Assembly: GCF_005860795.2 (NCBI RefSeq)
Contig: NZ_CP058351.1
Coordinates: 310,001-374,000 of the forward strand
From: Peteryoungia desertarenae
GTDB lineage: Bacteria > Pseudomonadota > Alphaproteobacteria > Rhizobiales > Rhizobiaceae
Length of the DNA: 64,000 nt
Reading direction: 5' to 3'
The notes below the pieces were generated by a model that saw only the letters and a list, made by a program, of their open reading frames with translations, did not search any database and had not been told where the DNA came from. A program made the position numbers and the translations under genes. Below, piece by piece: positions 16,271 through 25,125 of the stretch (the stretch's first letter is position 1; each line of letters opens with the position of its first letter).

Positions 16271-17850
16271 GCTGCTTGCCTGGTCTGCTCGGGCGACCAA
16301 TTCCAAGGAAGCAGTGTATCGAGCTGGTTGATTTTCGTTTGACCTGATACGACCCGCGCGAGGACATCGGCAAGCCAAGTCTGCGGATCAAGTCCGTTCA
16401 GCTTGGCCGAATTGATCAGCGAAGCCAGGATGGCAAAAGTCTCGCCACCTCGGGTGTTGCCGACGAACATCGAGTTTTTCCTCGTGAGAGCAACGGACTT
16501 CATCGAACGTTCAACTATGTTGCTGTCGACTTCGATCGCTCCATCGTCGAGGAAGGCTGTGAGCCCAGTCCAGTGCGTGAGCGTATAGTTGATGGCCTTG
16601 GCGAGAGCCGATTGGGTCGAGATATCTCGCTTGAGGGCAAGCAGCCGGGCCTTCAATGACTTCATGATGGAGAGTGATTTTAACTGCCGCGTCTGAAGGC
16701 GCTCTTCTGCGCTCTCACCGCGGAGCTGCTGCTCGATCAGATAGACCTCCGCAAGGATCGACACGATCTCCAGGGCTTCCGATGAGCCGGTCAGCTTGAC
16801 GACGTCCACGAACTTGCGTCGGGCGTGAGCCAGGCAAAATGCCAGCCGCAATGGGTGCGCATTACTTTTGCCGCGCCGTTTGGCGAGGGTTTTGTACGCC
16901 GCATATCCGTCCACCTGAAGCACGCCATCAAAAGAGGCCAATTGGCGCTCAGCCTCACGGGCGCTGCGGCTCTCGGAGAAGATGTAACCAACGGCAGGAG
17001 GCGCTGGACCATTCCAGGGCCGATCGTCCACGGCTTGTGCCCATAGCTGACAAACCTTGGTTCGCTTGCGCCCGGGATCAAGACGTGGGAGGCGTGTCTC
17101 GTCGGCGAAGACCCTGGGCTGTGAACGAATGAAGGCGAGAAGCCTGTCATAGAGCGGCTCGAGCCACCACGCCACGCGTTCCACCCAGCTCCCCAGTGTT
17201 CCCCGATCCAGTACGATACCGTGGCCTGCGAAGATCTGGGTTTGTCGATAGAGTGGAAGATGCCATGCAAACTTGGATGTCACGACATGCGCCGCGAGCG
17301 TAGTCGTCGCCATTCCGCCATCCATGAAGCGTGTCGGAGCTTTAGCCTGCGTGATCCCGTTTGTGCAGGCCCGGCAGGCATAGCGAGGGCGGATAGTCCG
17401 CTTTACCCTCAGGATCGCGGGAACGATATCGAGGGCTTCGGTAGTCGTTTCCCCGACGCGATGCAGGTCACCTGCGCAGCAGGAGCATGTTTTGCTCTCC
17501 GGCTCGATGACAACCTCATAGCGGGGGAGATGCTTGGGGAGCGCACCCATATTGCGTCCTGGAGCTCTCCGGGGAGATGGAAGAGAACGTTGCCCGCTAT
17601 CATCGTTGGCAGCAGCTGGGATATCCGCGAGGTCGCCAAGATCCAGACTGGTTTGTGTTGGATCGATGGTCGCAAGCTTCTCCGACCGAGCCCCGTGGAT
17701 AAGGCGCTTGAGATAGTCTATCTCGGCTTTAAGATCAGCGTTCTCTGCACCGAGAGCACGAACCGTCCGGCTCAAATGCTCGATATTCTGCAGGAGTTGA
17801 TCTTGGCTTGGCGACATGCTGGAGACTACCATATCCCCCAGAATCTTCAA
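16267..17850 (-). CDS. tnpC: IS66 transposase TnpC (copy 3)
   Basis: 527 aa, complete. N-terminal coiled coil (LSRTVRALGAENADLKAEID), zinc-finger-like CSCCAGDLHR…CRAC, DDE domain with VFADETRLPRLDPGRKRTK, VLQVDGYAAYKTLAKRRGKS, and the late Glu region FLDDGAIEVDSNIVERSMKS. C-terminal DPQTWLADVLARV…LPWNWSPE. The stop overlaps the passenger gene start. Confidence 0.93.
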   Translation of the reverse strand: MKILGDMVVSSMSPSQDQLLQNIEHLSRTVRALGAENADLKAEIDYLKRLIHGARSEKLATIDPTQTSLDLGDLADIPAAANDDSGQRSLPSPRRAPGRNMGALPKHLPRYEVVIEPESKTCSCCAGDLHRVGETTTEALDIVPAILRVKRTIRPRYACRACTNGITQAKAPTRFMDGGMATTTLAAHVVTSKFAWHLPLYRQTQIFAGHGIVLDRGTLGSWVERVAWWLEPLYDRLLAFIRSQPRVFADETRLPRLDPGRKRTKVCQLWAQAVDDRPWNGPAPPAVGYIFSESRSAREAERQLASFDGVLQVDGYAAYKTLAKRRGKSNAHPLRLAFCLAHARRKFVDVVKLTGSSEALEIVSILAEVYLIEQQLRGESAEERLQTRQLKSLSIMKSLKARLLALKRDISTQSALAKAINYTLTHWTGLTAFLDDGAIEVDSNIVERSMKSVALTRKNSMFVGNTRGGETFAILASLINSAKLNGLDPQTWLADVLARVVSGQTKINQLDTLLPWNWSPEQTRQAA

Positions 17851-17865
17851 GCAATTACAATTACA

Positions 17866-18231
17866 TCATGCTGCTTTCGTCGGCCTTTTGACCTGCTGTG
17901 AGCCGATCCTCGTCCAATCCAATCCTCCGATCAGAAGGGCAAATTGTTCGGCCGACATCGTCATCGCACCGTTCGTGATCGGTGGCCAAACGAACTTGCC
18001 AGCCTCCAGCCACTTCGTGGCCAGGATCATGCCGGATCCATCCCAGTAGACATAACGCAAGCGATCGAGACGCTTGGCGCGGAAGACAAATACATCACCA
18101 CAGTAGGGATCCGCCGCTAGCGCCGACGCAACCAAAGCCACCAAGCCATTCATGCCGCGTCGAAAGTCCACGGGCTGTGTGGCTACCATGATCTTCATGC
18201 CAACAGCAGGAACGCCGATCACCGGCGGCAC
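17866..18231 (-). CDS. tnpB: IS66 accessory protein TnpB (copy 3)
   Basis: 121 aa, IS66 Orf2 family: MIVATQPVDFRRGMNGLVAL, VFVFRAKRLDRLRYVYWDGS, FVWPPITNGAMTMSAEQFAL and LIGGLDWTRI. Overlaps tnpA by 13 bp. Confidence 0.92.
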   Translation of the reverse strand: MPPVIGVPAVGMKIMVATQPVDFRRGMNGLVALVASALAADPYCGDVFVFRAKRLDRLRYVYWDGSGMILATKWLEAGKFVWPPITNGAMTMSAEQFALLIGGLDWTRIGSQQVKRPTKAA

Positions 18232-18734
18232 CGAAGAGCCACCAACATAGCCTGGGCCAAGTCCGGCGCCACTGAGCCCACCACGGTCATGCGCGCGCCG
18301 TCGAGTTCGATCTCAATTCTACCAGCAGCACTGCTGGCGACATCGAATGCCGTCGCGCGTTGCGGGCTTTGACTATCGACCACATTCAACGGCACGAACG
18401 CCGGTTCCCGACCCAAAGCCTTACCTGCTCTTTGCCCGATCAACCCAGCCTCCCGACGCCAGGCGTTCAGCAAACCACGATTGACACCATGCCGCCGGGC
18501 AACGGCAGAGATGTTGGCGTCAGGTTCAGCGCTCTCACAAACAATCCGCGCCTTCTCCTCGTCACTCCAATCCCGCCGCTTCCGCCGCCCGGTGATCACT
18601 TCAATCCGTCGGTACCCGCCTTCATCACGAGCCTCATGCATGGCTTCATCCCTGACTCCAAGCATGGCATTAGCGTAATCCCTGGCCATCCCCTTCAGCT
18701 CCTCTCGATGACGGAGCATATCTCGCGGCCGCAA
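18219..18734 (-). CDS. tnpA: IS66 accessory protein TnpA (copy 3)
   Basis: Up to 171 aa. HTH region: RRDWSDEEKARIVCESAEPD followed by ANISAVARRHGVNRGLLNAW. Several in-frame ATGs exist; the true start may be near 18674 or 18644 rather than 18734, which lies only 36 bp from the element end. Confidence 0.85.
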   Translation of the reverse strand: MRPRDMLRHREELKGMARDYANAMLGVRDEAMHEARDEGGYRRIEVITGRRKRRDWSDEEKARIVCESAEPDANISAVARRHGVNRGLLNAWRREAGLIGQRAGKALGREPAFVPLNVVDSQSPQRATAFDVASSAAGRIEIELDGARMTVVGSVAPDLAQAMLVALRCRR

Positions 18735-18778
18735 TCACAAAAGAAAAGGTGGAGTGTTCGTAGCGCTCACGATCAACC

Positions 18779-19323
18779 GCCGCAAGCGGTTCTTCGACAA
18801 GGCGTTGTCCAGGCTCATCTTTATCGATGAGACGTCCACGAATACCCGTTTGACGAAGCGCACCGGATGGTCTGCCAAAGGCAGTCGCTTTGCGGCCTAC
18901 GCTCCCTTCGGCCACTGGAAGACGCAGACATTCATCGCCGGACTGCGCTGCCATGGCCTGACCGCGCCATGGATTGTCGATGCGCCGATGAACAGCCGCA
19001 TCTTCGAAACATGGATCGAGACACAGCTTGCGCCGACACTGTCGCCCGGCGACGTTGTCATCCTCGACAATGTCGGCTTCCACAAAAGCGAGAAAGCCGA
19101 GCAACTCGTCAAGGCGAAGGGTGCCTGGCTGCTCTTCCTGCCGCCCTATTCGCCTGACCTGAACCCCATCGAAATGGCGTTCTCGAAGCTCAAGGCGCTC
19201 TTACGAAAGCGAGCCGCCAGAAGCTTTGACACGATTGCCCAAGCCCTCGGCGACATCATCGCCCTCTTCTCCGTCACTGAGTGCAGAAACTTCTTCAAAG
19301 CAGCAGGATATGAAGCTGAATAA
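18779..19323 (+). pseudogene. IS630 transposase, second part
   Basis: After the target duplication of IS66 copy 3 the IS630 DDE domain continues: RRKRFFDKALSRLIFIDETS (first Asp, Glu), VVILDNVGFHK (second Asp) and LPPYSPDLNPIEMAFSKLKA (final Glu), ending at the TAA at 19321. Fits exactly onto 15260-15666. Confidence 0.9.
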
Positions 19324-19338
19324 ATGCGACACGCTTTA

Positions 19339-19374
19339 GGAGTAGTCCTATAGAGCTGGCTCGATTTGTCTGAA
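19339..19374 (+). repeat. Tail of the IS66 relic joined to an IS3 tip
   Basis: 19339-19351 completes the IS66 leader relic (to 4693 equivalent). 19352-19374 (AGAGCTGGCTCGATTTGTCT…) matches the terminal repeat of the outer IS3 at 33399 and 41794. It is truncated by the IS5-type element at about 19375. Confidence 0.7.
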
Positions 19375-20673
19375 CAGCTGGACACCTCGATTTACCCGGA
19401 CTTCCTGTGTTGACGGTGCAGTCTGAGCCTACCACCGCTTTCGGTGGTGATATTTGAAATGCCTATATTGGCATTCCCGCCCCTTGCGGGGCGGCCGTCG
19501 TCATGCGATGGCACGGCGACCTTCTTGGAAGACGTATCGGAGCATGTTGTAGGCGGTGTTGGCCATGCCGATCTTCACCTTGGCCCTTCCAATCCCGATG
19601 GTCCTGATGAAGAGCTTCATCTTGTCCTTCTGCCTTGCAAAGACATGCTCGACAGTGGCCCTGATCCTGGATCGTCGCCCGTTTGCCCGCGACATCGTCT
19701 CCGGCATTGGTTTGCCCTTCGGCTTTCGCTGGTGGATGTCCGACTTCAGGCCATTGTCCTGCAACCACTCCTCGTTTGTCTTGGAGCGGTAGGCGCTGTC
19801 AGCCCAGACCGTTGAGGCGGTATTGTCCTTGGTCACGACATTCCTGAGCTGCGCACCGTCATGGGCCGCCGCACTGGTCACCGTCCATCCCCGGATGAAG
19901 CCATGCGCCCGGTCGATGCCCGCGTGGTTCTTGTAACCGAACATCGGAATGGCAATGTCATGGGTCTTGGTTGGTGCTGATGTCGGCGTGTCCGTCGGCT
20001 GCTTCGCCTTGGAATACTTCACCGTCCAACGTGCATCCCGATCCTTCTGGGCAAGCTTGGCGGGCTTCTCCTTCCACGCCTCGGGCATCTCCCCGGCTTT
20101 GATTGCCTCCTTCTCCTCCTGGCTGTTGTGCTGCCTGGGAGCCTGGATGATCGTTGCGTCGACGATCTGCCCACCCTTGGCCAGATATCCGGACCGCGAG
20201 AGATGCTTGTCGAAGCGGACGAACAGATTGTCGATGGCACCGGCCCGCACCAGGCTTTCCCGAAACAGCCAGATCGTCTTGGCATCCGGCACCTTGTCGG
20301 ACAAACCCAGCCCCAGAAACCGCATGAAAGACAGCCTATCTTGGATGACGAACTCGGCCTGATCGTCGGAGAGATTATAGAGCGCCTGGAGCACCAGGAT
20401 CTTGAACATCAACACCGCCGGGAACGGCGGACGCCCGCCCTTCGATCCATCCGATCGCTTCAGCGCCTTGGCCAGTGGCTTCTCGAACACAGGCCACGGG
20501 ATGATGCTGTTCAGCTTCTCGAGCGGATCGCCCACGGCGCTCAGCCGTTCGTAACGCTCGTCCAGATCGAAGAAACCAGGCTGTCCCCGCATCATCCGCC
20601 CCCGCCAAATCAAGCATGTCGGATTGAATCACGATTTCCCGAAAATGGGGAGGTTTTTAGAGGCGTCCAGCTG
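19375..20673 (-). mobile_element. IS5-family element
   Basis: About 1.3 kb. The inverted ends are short: CAGCTGGACACCTC on the left and the inverse of CAGCTGGACGCCTC on the right. A hairpin ACCACCG/CGGTGGT at 19431-19448 lies inside the left end. Holds one minus-strand transposase gene. End relics of the same element occur at 4552, 9792 and 12451-12519. Target duplication not clear. Confidence 0.7.
19501..20595 (-). CDS. IS5-family transposase
   Basis: About 364 aa from MMRGQPGFFDLDERYERLSA. N-terminal DUF772-type region (FPAVLMFKILVLQALYNLSD), DDE (DDE_Tnp_1) domain with GGQIVDATIIQAPRQHN (Asp), TVWADSAYRSKTNEEWL (Asp) and RIRATVEHVFARQKDKMKL (Glu, the YREK-type helix). Intact. Confidence 0.92.
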   Translation of the reverse strand: MMRGQPGFFDLDERYERLSAVGDPLEKLNSIIPWPVFEKPLAKALKRSDGSKGGRPPFPAVLMFKILVLQALYNLSDDQAEFVIQDRLSFMRFLGLGLSDKVPDAKTIWLFRESLVRAGAIDNLFVRFDKHLSRSGYLAKGGQIVDATIIQAPRQHNSQEEKEAIKAGEMPEAWKEKPAKLAQKDRDARWTVKYSKAKQPTDTPTSAPTKTHDIAIPMFGYKNHAGIDRAHGFIRGWTVTSAAAHDGAQLRNVVTKDNTASTVWADSAYRSKTNEEWLQDNGLKSDIHQRKPKGKPMPETMSRANGRRSRIRATVEHVFARQKDKMKLFIRTIGIGRAKVKIGMANTAYNMLRYVFQEGRRAIA

Positions 20674-20943
20674 CAAACGTGGTAGTGGATGTGAAGTGGC
20701 TGTGGCTCTGCTTCCGCCGGACCCATCAAGTGCTGGTCATGCTGAATGGCTGGAAGATGCTGAACGACGAGCGTATTCGTAGGGGGCGGCTGCAACTCCA
20801 AAAACCTTATCTAATTGACAAGATATTCTGAAGATGCAACTTCGCATACCGGTGAGCAACAAAGTGTGATCGCGCCGTTTTCTTGGCGGAAAGCTAGGTC
20901 CGTTTTTTGAGGCGATCTTCTATATGAGTGGATTTAAAGTCAG
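20674..20943. other. Intergenic region before the dTDP-sugar operon
   Basis: About 270 bp. 20685-20810 is GC-rich with no recognised product; 20820-20940 is AT-richer and presumably carries the promoter of the plus-strand operon. No clear operator seen. Confidence 0.4.
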
Positions 20944-22077
20944 ATGATCCCGTTCAACAAACCGTACGTTGGCGACATTGAGGTCGAGTATGCGATTGAA
21001 GCAATTCGCTCCGGCCACCTCCGGGGAGACGGCGCATTTACAAAAAGAGCCACCAAGCTACTTTCTGATGAAACGGGTTGCCAGCATGTGCTGCTGACGC
21101 ATTCGTGTACAGCCGCTTTAGAAATGGCTGCGTTGCTGCTTGATTTGCGAGAAGGTGACGAAGTCATAATGCCATCCTTTACTTTTGTGTCTAGCGCAAA
21201 CGCGTTTGTTTTGCGCGGCTGCGTGCCAGTTTTTGTTGATATTAGACCTGACACTCTAAACATTGATGAGCAGAAAATCGCGGATGCTATAACGAGCCGT
21301 ACTAAGGCAATAGTTGTGGTGCACTATGCTGGTGTGTCTTGCGATATGTCGAAGATAATGAAGATTGCGAACGAGCACGATCTAAGCGTTGTAGAGGATG
21401 CAGCCCAAGCGCTTGGTTCGTTCTACAAGGGCACAGCACTTGGCACCATAGGCCATCTAGGTTGTTTGAGTTTTCACGACACAAAGAACATTATCTCGGG
21501 AGAGGGTGGGGCTCTTTTGATCAATGACAAGCGTTACTTGCAGAGAGCTGAAATTATTAGGGAAAAAGGAACAAATAGAAGTCAGTTCTTTCGCGGTCAC
21601 GTAGATAAATATACGTGGTGCGATGTCGGGTCTAGCTACTTGCCTAGTGACGTCGTTGCAGCTCTCCTATGCGCTCAACTGGAGAAGTTAAAAGAGATCA
21701 CTGCGAAGAGACGTAATCTCTGGCAACTCTATTTCGCTGGCATTAGTGCTTCGGTTGCTTCGGTGGGGCTGCCCGTCGTTCCCGAAGACTGCCTCCACAA
21801 TGCGCATATGTTTTATCTTATGATGGAGAGTTCTAAAGCTCGGGCAGAATTTATGGAGCAGATGAGGCTGCGGCAGGTTCAGACAGCGTTTCATTATGTG
21901 TCGCTTCATTCGTCACCCGCCGGGCGCCGCTACGGTAGGGTGAGTGGGGCCATGGACGTTACAGAACGTGCATCTGATTGCCTAGTTCGACTTCCTATGT
22001 GGCCAGGGCTGGAAACACGTTCCGATGAGCTCCTGCATGCTATTAGAAATTCCCTTATCGGCGGGGTGGTGTCATGA
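20944..22077 (+). CDS. wecE: dTDP-4-amino-4,6-dideoxygalactose transaminase
   Basis: 377 aa, DegT/DnrJ/EryC1 family (PLP, aspartate-aminotransferase fold). It opens MIPFNKPYVGDIEVEYAIEA then IRSGHLRGDG, diagnostic of WecE/RffA; HSCTAALEMAALLL binds PLP phosphate, VVEDAAQALGSFYKG follows, and SFHDTKNIISGEGG holds the Schiff-base Lys. It transfers an amino group from glutamate to C4 of dTDP-4-keto-6-deoxyglucose. First gene of wecE-rmlB-rmlA; the stop overlaps rmlB (ATGA). No rmlC or rmlD follows, so the pathway here points to a 4-amino sugar and not rhamnose. The coding sequence is AT-richer than most of the window, suggesting transfer. Confidence 0.9.
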   Translation: MIPFNKPYVGDIEVEYAIEAIRSGHLRGDGAFTKRATKLLSDETGCQHVLLTHSCTAALEMAALLLDLREGDEVIMPSFTFVSSANAFVLRGCVPVFVDIRPDTLNIDEQKIADAITSRTKAIVVVHYAGVSCDMSKIMKIANEHDLSVVEDAAQALGSFYKGTALGTIGHLGCLSFHDTKNIISGEGGALLINDKRYLQRAEIIREKGTNRSQFFRGHVDKYTWCDVGSSYLPSDVVAALLCAQLEKLKEITAKRRNLWQLYFAGISASVASVGLPVVPEDCLHNAHMFYLMMESSKARAEFMEQMRLRQVQTAFHYVSLHSSPAGRRYGRVSGAMDVTERASDCLVRLPMWPGLETRSDELLHAIRNSLIGGVVS

Positions 22078-23108
22078 TGCTTGTTACAGGGGGAGCCGGC
22101 TTTATAGGCAGTAATTTTATCCGCTACGCGATAAGGGAAGGACTCGGCCCGGTCATCAATCTCGACAAGCTTACGTATGCTGGAAATCTTGCGAATCTTG
22201 CCGATGTCGATGAGAGTCCCCATTACGCGTTTCAACAGGGCGATATATGCGATGAAGACAGTATGCTCACGTTGCTACGACATTATCATCCAACCGTAAT
22301 TGTACATTTTGCCGCAGAGTCCCACGTCGATCGCAGTATCAAGGGGCCGTACGATTTTATTATGACGAACATCGTCGGTACTTACAGCCTCTTGAATGCT
22401 TCTCTAAATTATTGGCAAGAGGAGGGGCAGCCGGCTGATTTCCGCTTTATTCATATTTCTACGGACGAGGTTTATGGAGCGCTATTGCAGGACGAAAGCC
22501 CTTTCAATGAGCAAAACCAATTTCGGCCGAATAGTCCCTATTCCGCTAGCAAGGCTTCGAGCGACCATCTAGCGCGAGCTTATTACCACACCTACGGCCT
22601 TCCAGTCATAATCACGAATTGCTCAAATAATTATGGACCTTTTCAATTCCCAGAAAAGCTAATACCTCTTACCATTGCTAACGCAATTGAAGGACGGGCC
22701 ATCCCTCTCTATGGCGATGGAATGCAGGTACGAGATTGGCTCTTTGTCGAAGATCATTGTGAAGCGCTCTCCATGGTTATCAAATCAGGTGGGCGCGGAG
22801 AAACTTACAACATTGGGGGGGATAATGAAAAAACTAATATTGAGGTTGTTCGTTTCATTTGTACGATCCTCGACAGACTGGTCCCTTGCTCAGCTGGCGA
22901 GTACAGCAGACTGATCACGCACGTCTCGGATCGACTGGGTCACGATAGGCGATATGCCGTTAATGCTGAGAAGATAAGAAAGAGCCTTGGATGGGAACCA
23001 GCAACGTTGTTTGAAGACGGTATAGTCAAGACCGTTGAGTGGTATTTGAATAATTCTCAGTGGATAGAGAGGGTTCGTATGGGACGTAGCCGGAGAACAG
23101 GCGCGTGA
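22074..23108 (+). CDS. rmlB: dTDP-glucose 4,6-dehydratase
   Basis: 344 aa extended SDR. NAD motif [23 protein letters not shown] carries the catalytic Thr-Asp-Glu; [15 protein letters not shown] holds Tyr-xxx-Lys. It converts dTDP-glucose to dTDP-4-keto-6-deoxyglucose, the WecE substrate. Starts with ATGATG overlapping the wecE stop, ends overlapping rmlA (GTGA). Cytoplasmic. Confidence 0.95.
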   Translation: MMLVTGGAGFIGSNFIRYAIREGLGPVINLDKLTYAGNLANLADVDESPHYAFQQGDICDEDSMLTLLRHYHPTVIVHFAAESHVDRSIKGPYDFIMTNIVGTYSLLNASLNYWQEEGQPADFRFIHISTDEVYGALLQDESPFNEQNQFRPNSPYSASKASSDHLARAYYHTYGLPVIITNCSNNYGPFQFPEKLIPLTIANAIEGRAIPLYGDGMQVRDWLFVEDHCEALSMVIKSGGRGETYNIGGDNEKTNIEVVRFICTILDRLVPCSAGEYSRLITHVSDRLGHDRRYAVNAEKIRKSLGWEPATLFEDGIVKTVEWYLNNSQWIERVRMGRSRRTGA

Positions 23109-24013
23109 GTCGGACTGTAAAGCGGAAAGGGGTTATTCTTGCTGGGGGGCAAGGGAGCCGCCTCTATCCGGTAACGAGTGTCACTTCGAAGCAACTTCTT
23201 CCCATATTCGACAAGCCGATGATTTACTACTCACTGAGTAGTCTAATGATGGCAGGAATTAGGGAGGTTCTGATAATAACCACTCCTAAGGATATGCCGG
23301 CATTTCAGTCTTTGCTTGGGACCGGTCGCAAGTGGGGGATGGCATTTTCTTACGCCGTGCAACCTAGCCCTGATGGTTTGGCGCAAGCCTTTCTAATAGG
23401 TGAGCAATTCTTAGCTGGGGAACCGTGCGCGCTGGTTTTGGGAGACAATCTCTTCTATGGGCATGGTCTGAGGGACCTACTGGTAGACGCTTGTTCCGAC
23501 ACTGATGGCGCAACTGTTTTCGCCTATGCGGTGAATGATCCAGAGCGATATGGAGTTGTTACATTCGATCAGCATCAAAAAGCTACTTCTATCGAAGAAA
23601 AACCAGTTTTACCTAAAAGTAGATACGCTGTGACTGGTCTTTATTTCTATGATTCGGATGTGGTGGAAATTGCTAAGACTGTGCGTCCATCCGTGCGCGG
23701 CGAGCTAGAGATTACAGATGTAAATGATGTTTACTTGCGTAATGGAAATTTGAATGTAAGGATATTGGGGCGTGGTTTCGCTTGGCTAGATACTGGGACG
23801 CACGACAGTTTGTTGGAAGCGTCACATTTCGTGTCCACCATTGAGAAAAGACAAGGTTTCAAGGTCTCTTGTCCAGAAGAAATTGCATGGCGCCAAGGTT
23901 GGATCAACGACAGCGAGTTACAAGAAATTGCGACATCGATGGGACTGTCCTCGTACGGAAAGTATTTGCTTGGTCTCTTGGCGGATGGGGGATACAGCTC
24001 AGGCTGGGGTTAG
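23105..24013 (+). CDS. rmlA: Glucose-1-phosphate thymidylyltransferase
   Basis: 302 aa. Nucleotidyltransferase signature [20 protein letters not shown] then [24 protein letters not shown] and [18 protein letters not shown] are RmlA motifs. Makes dTDP-glucose from glucose-1-phosphate and dTTP, the first step of the pathway. GTG start at 23105 overlaps the rmlB stop. Its 3' end faces the converging GT4 gene with only 11 bp between the two stops. Confidence 0.95.
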   Translation: MSRTVKRKGVILAGGQGSRLYPVTSVTSKQLLPIFDKPMIYYSLSSLMMAGIREVLIITTPKDMPAFQSLLGTGRKWGMAFSYAVQPSPDGLAQAFLIGEQFLAGEPCALVLGDNLFYGHGLRDLLVDACSDTDGATVFAYAVNDPERYGVVTFDQHQKATSIEEKPVLPKSRYAVTGLYFYDSDVVEIAKTVRPSVRGELEITDVNDVYLRNGNLNVRILGRGFAWLDTGTHDSLLEASHFVSTIEKRQGFKVSCPEEIAWRQGWINDSELQEIATSMGLSSYGKYLLGLLADGGYSSGWG

Positions 24014-24024
24014 GATGAGTGGCT

Positions 24025-25125
24025 CTAGCTATTGATGTAGCCTATGAGTTCTTTGCTCGCCTTTGGCCAGGAGAAGCGACGGGCGTTTGCGAGTGCGCGG
24101 CTTGATAGTTCCGACTTAAGGGTTAATTCCGAGGATAAGCGCTTAATCGCCTCCGCAATTTCCTTAGTACTTAGTGGATTGACCAGCATCGCTCCGTCGC
24201 CTGCCACCTCGGGCATTGACGAAACGCTTGACGTAATGACCGGCACTCCAAAACTCTGCGCCTCGATGATCGGAAATCCAAATCCTTCATAGAGGGAGGG
24301 CATCAGAAGAAACTCTGCTGACGAATAAAGTTGTGCGAGCTCTGCATCTGAAACATAGCCAGTGAGAATCGTCCGGTCATGAATGCCCAGATGCGCTATC
24401 AAAGTTGATAAATCACCCATTCGCCAACCTTGACCACCGGCGATAACTAGTTTCAAGCCGGCAAGGTTCGAAGAATGGATGGATGCAAATGCCTCAAGAA
24501 GGCGGGCGAGGTTTTTTCTTGGTTCCAAGGTGCCCACGAACAGTGCGTATGGCTGCTTCTGACCTTGGCGATCCGTTGGCACGAGCTCTCGCCCGCCTGG
24601 TGGAGGAAGGTTTGTGAGCCCTGGATAAACGACTTGCACTCGGCCATCGGCCGCCGGGAGAAACGAGACGATGTCATCAGCGGTCGCTTTGGAATCTGCG
24701 ATGATGTGCTGGGCACGTTTGAGCGAGGCTGCCATAAACGCCCGCTCTCCTAGCCAAGTCTGCCATCTCATTGTTTCAGGAGCTTTGAGCCAAACAAGAT
24801 CGTGAATCGTAACAACGGTTGGGAGCCGAGGTGGAAGACCTAGTGGAAGCCGGTGTGCAGGTCCCCAAAAAAGATCAAGCTGATCCCTTCTTACAGCTTT
24901 GGGAAGCGCTGTCATACTCCAGATGGCTCGGCGCCACGGTCCCTTAAAGTTCTCAATACGAAGCTCGCAATCCAGTAAATCTGGTAGAGGAAATTGGGAT
25001 CTCTCTGGTAGGTACAAGACCAGTGAGTGGCCGCGAGCTTCCAACGCCCGGCACATTTCTAGCACGTAGCGACCAATACCGCTGATGCTAGAGACAAGGT
25101 TGCGAGCATCGACACCTATACGCAC
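24025..25125 (-). CDS. Glycosyltransferase family 4
   Basis: About 366 aa. RIGVDARNLVSSISGIGRYV is the N-terminal donor-fold glycine motif of bacterial mannosyl/rhamnosyl GT4 enzymes; YALFVGTLEPRKNLARLLEA and FLMPSLYEGFGFPIIEAQSF (E-x7-E motif) identify GT-B family 4. The GTG at 25125, preceded by AGGAG and overlapping the previous stop (25116), is chosen over an in-frame ATG at 25182. Last gene of the gmd-to-GT4 operon; likely adds one sugar of the ABC-exported glycan. Confidence 0.85.
   Translation of the reverse strand: MRIGVDARNLVSSISGIGRYVLEMCRALEARGHSLVLYLPERSQFPLPDLLDCELRIENFKGPWRRAIWSMTALPKAVRRDQLDLFWGPAHRLPLGLPPRLPTVVTIHDLVWLKAPETMRWQTWLGERAFMAASLKRAQHIIADSKATADDIVSFLPAADGRVQVVYPGLTNLPPPGGRELVPTDRQGQKQPYALFVGTLEPRKNLARLLEAFASIHSSNLAGLKLVIAGGQGWRMGDLSTLIAHLGIHDRTILTGYVSDAELAQLYSSAEFLLMPSLYEGFGFPIIEAQSFGVPVITSSVSSMPEVAGDGAMLVNPLSTKEIAEAIKRLSSELTLKSELSSRALANARRFSWPKASKELIGYINS

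Larger units (their letters stand above)
15667..18770 (-). mobile_element. IS66-family element, copy 3, with a passenger gene
   Basis: 3,104 bp, with inverted ends GTGAGCGCAACGAACGC / GTGAGCGCTACGAACAC and the 8-bp duplication GATCAACC (15659-15666 and 18771-18778). Minus-strand order tnpA-tnpB-tnpC-passenger. All four genes look open, so this copy may be mobile. About 0.5 kb longer than the other IS66 elements here because of the passenger. Confidence 0.92.
15179..19336 (+). mobile_element. IS630-family element, split by IS66 copy 3
   Basis: Terminal repeats AAGCGTGTCGCG and TGCGACACGCTT, flanked by the TA dinucleotide (15177-15178, 19337-19338) that IS630/Tc1 elements duplicate. It sits in the leader of an IS66 relic, and the leader reads through cleanly when the element is removed. 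Its own transposase gene is split by IS66 copy 3 (15667-18770). Native length about 1.05 kb. Confidence 0.92.

Noticed and set aside
19431..19448. ACCACCG/CGGTGGT hairpin as a transcription terminator
   Set aside because: It recurs wherever the IS5-type end occurs (4607, 9794), so it is part of the element's end.
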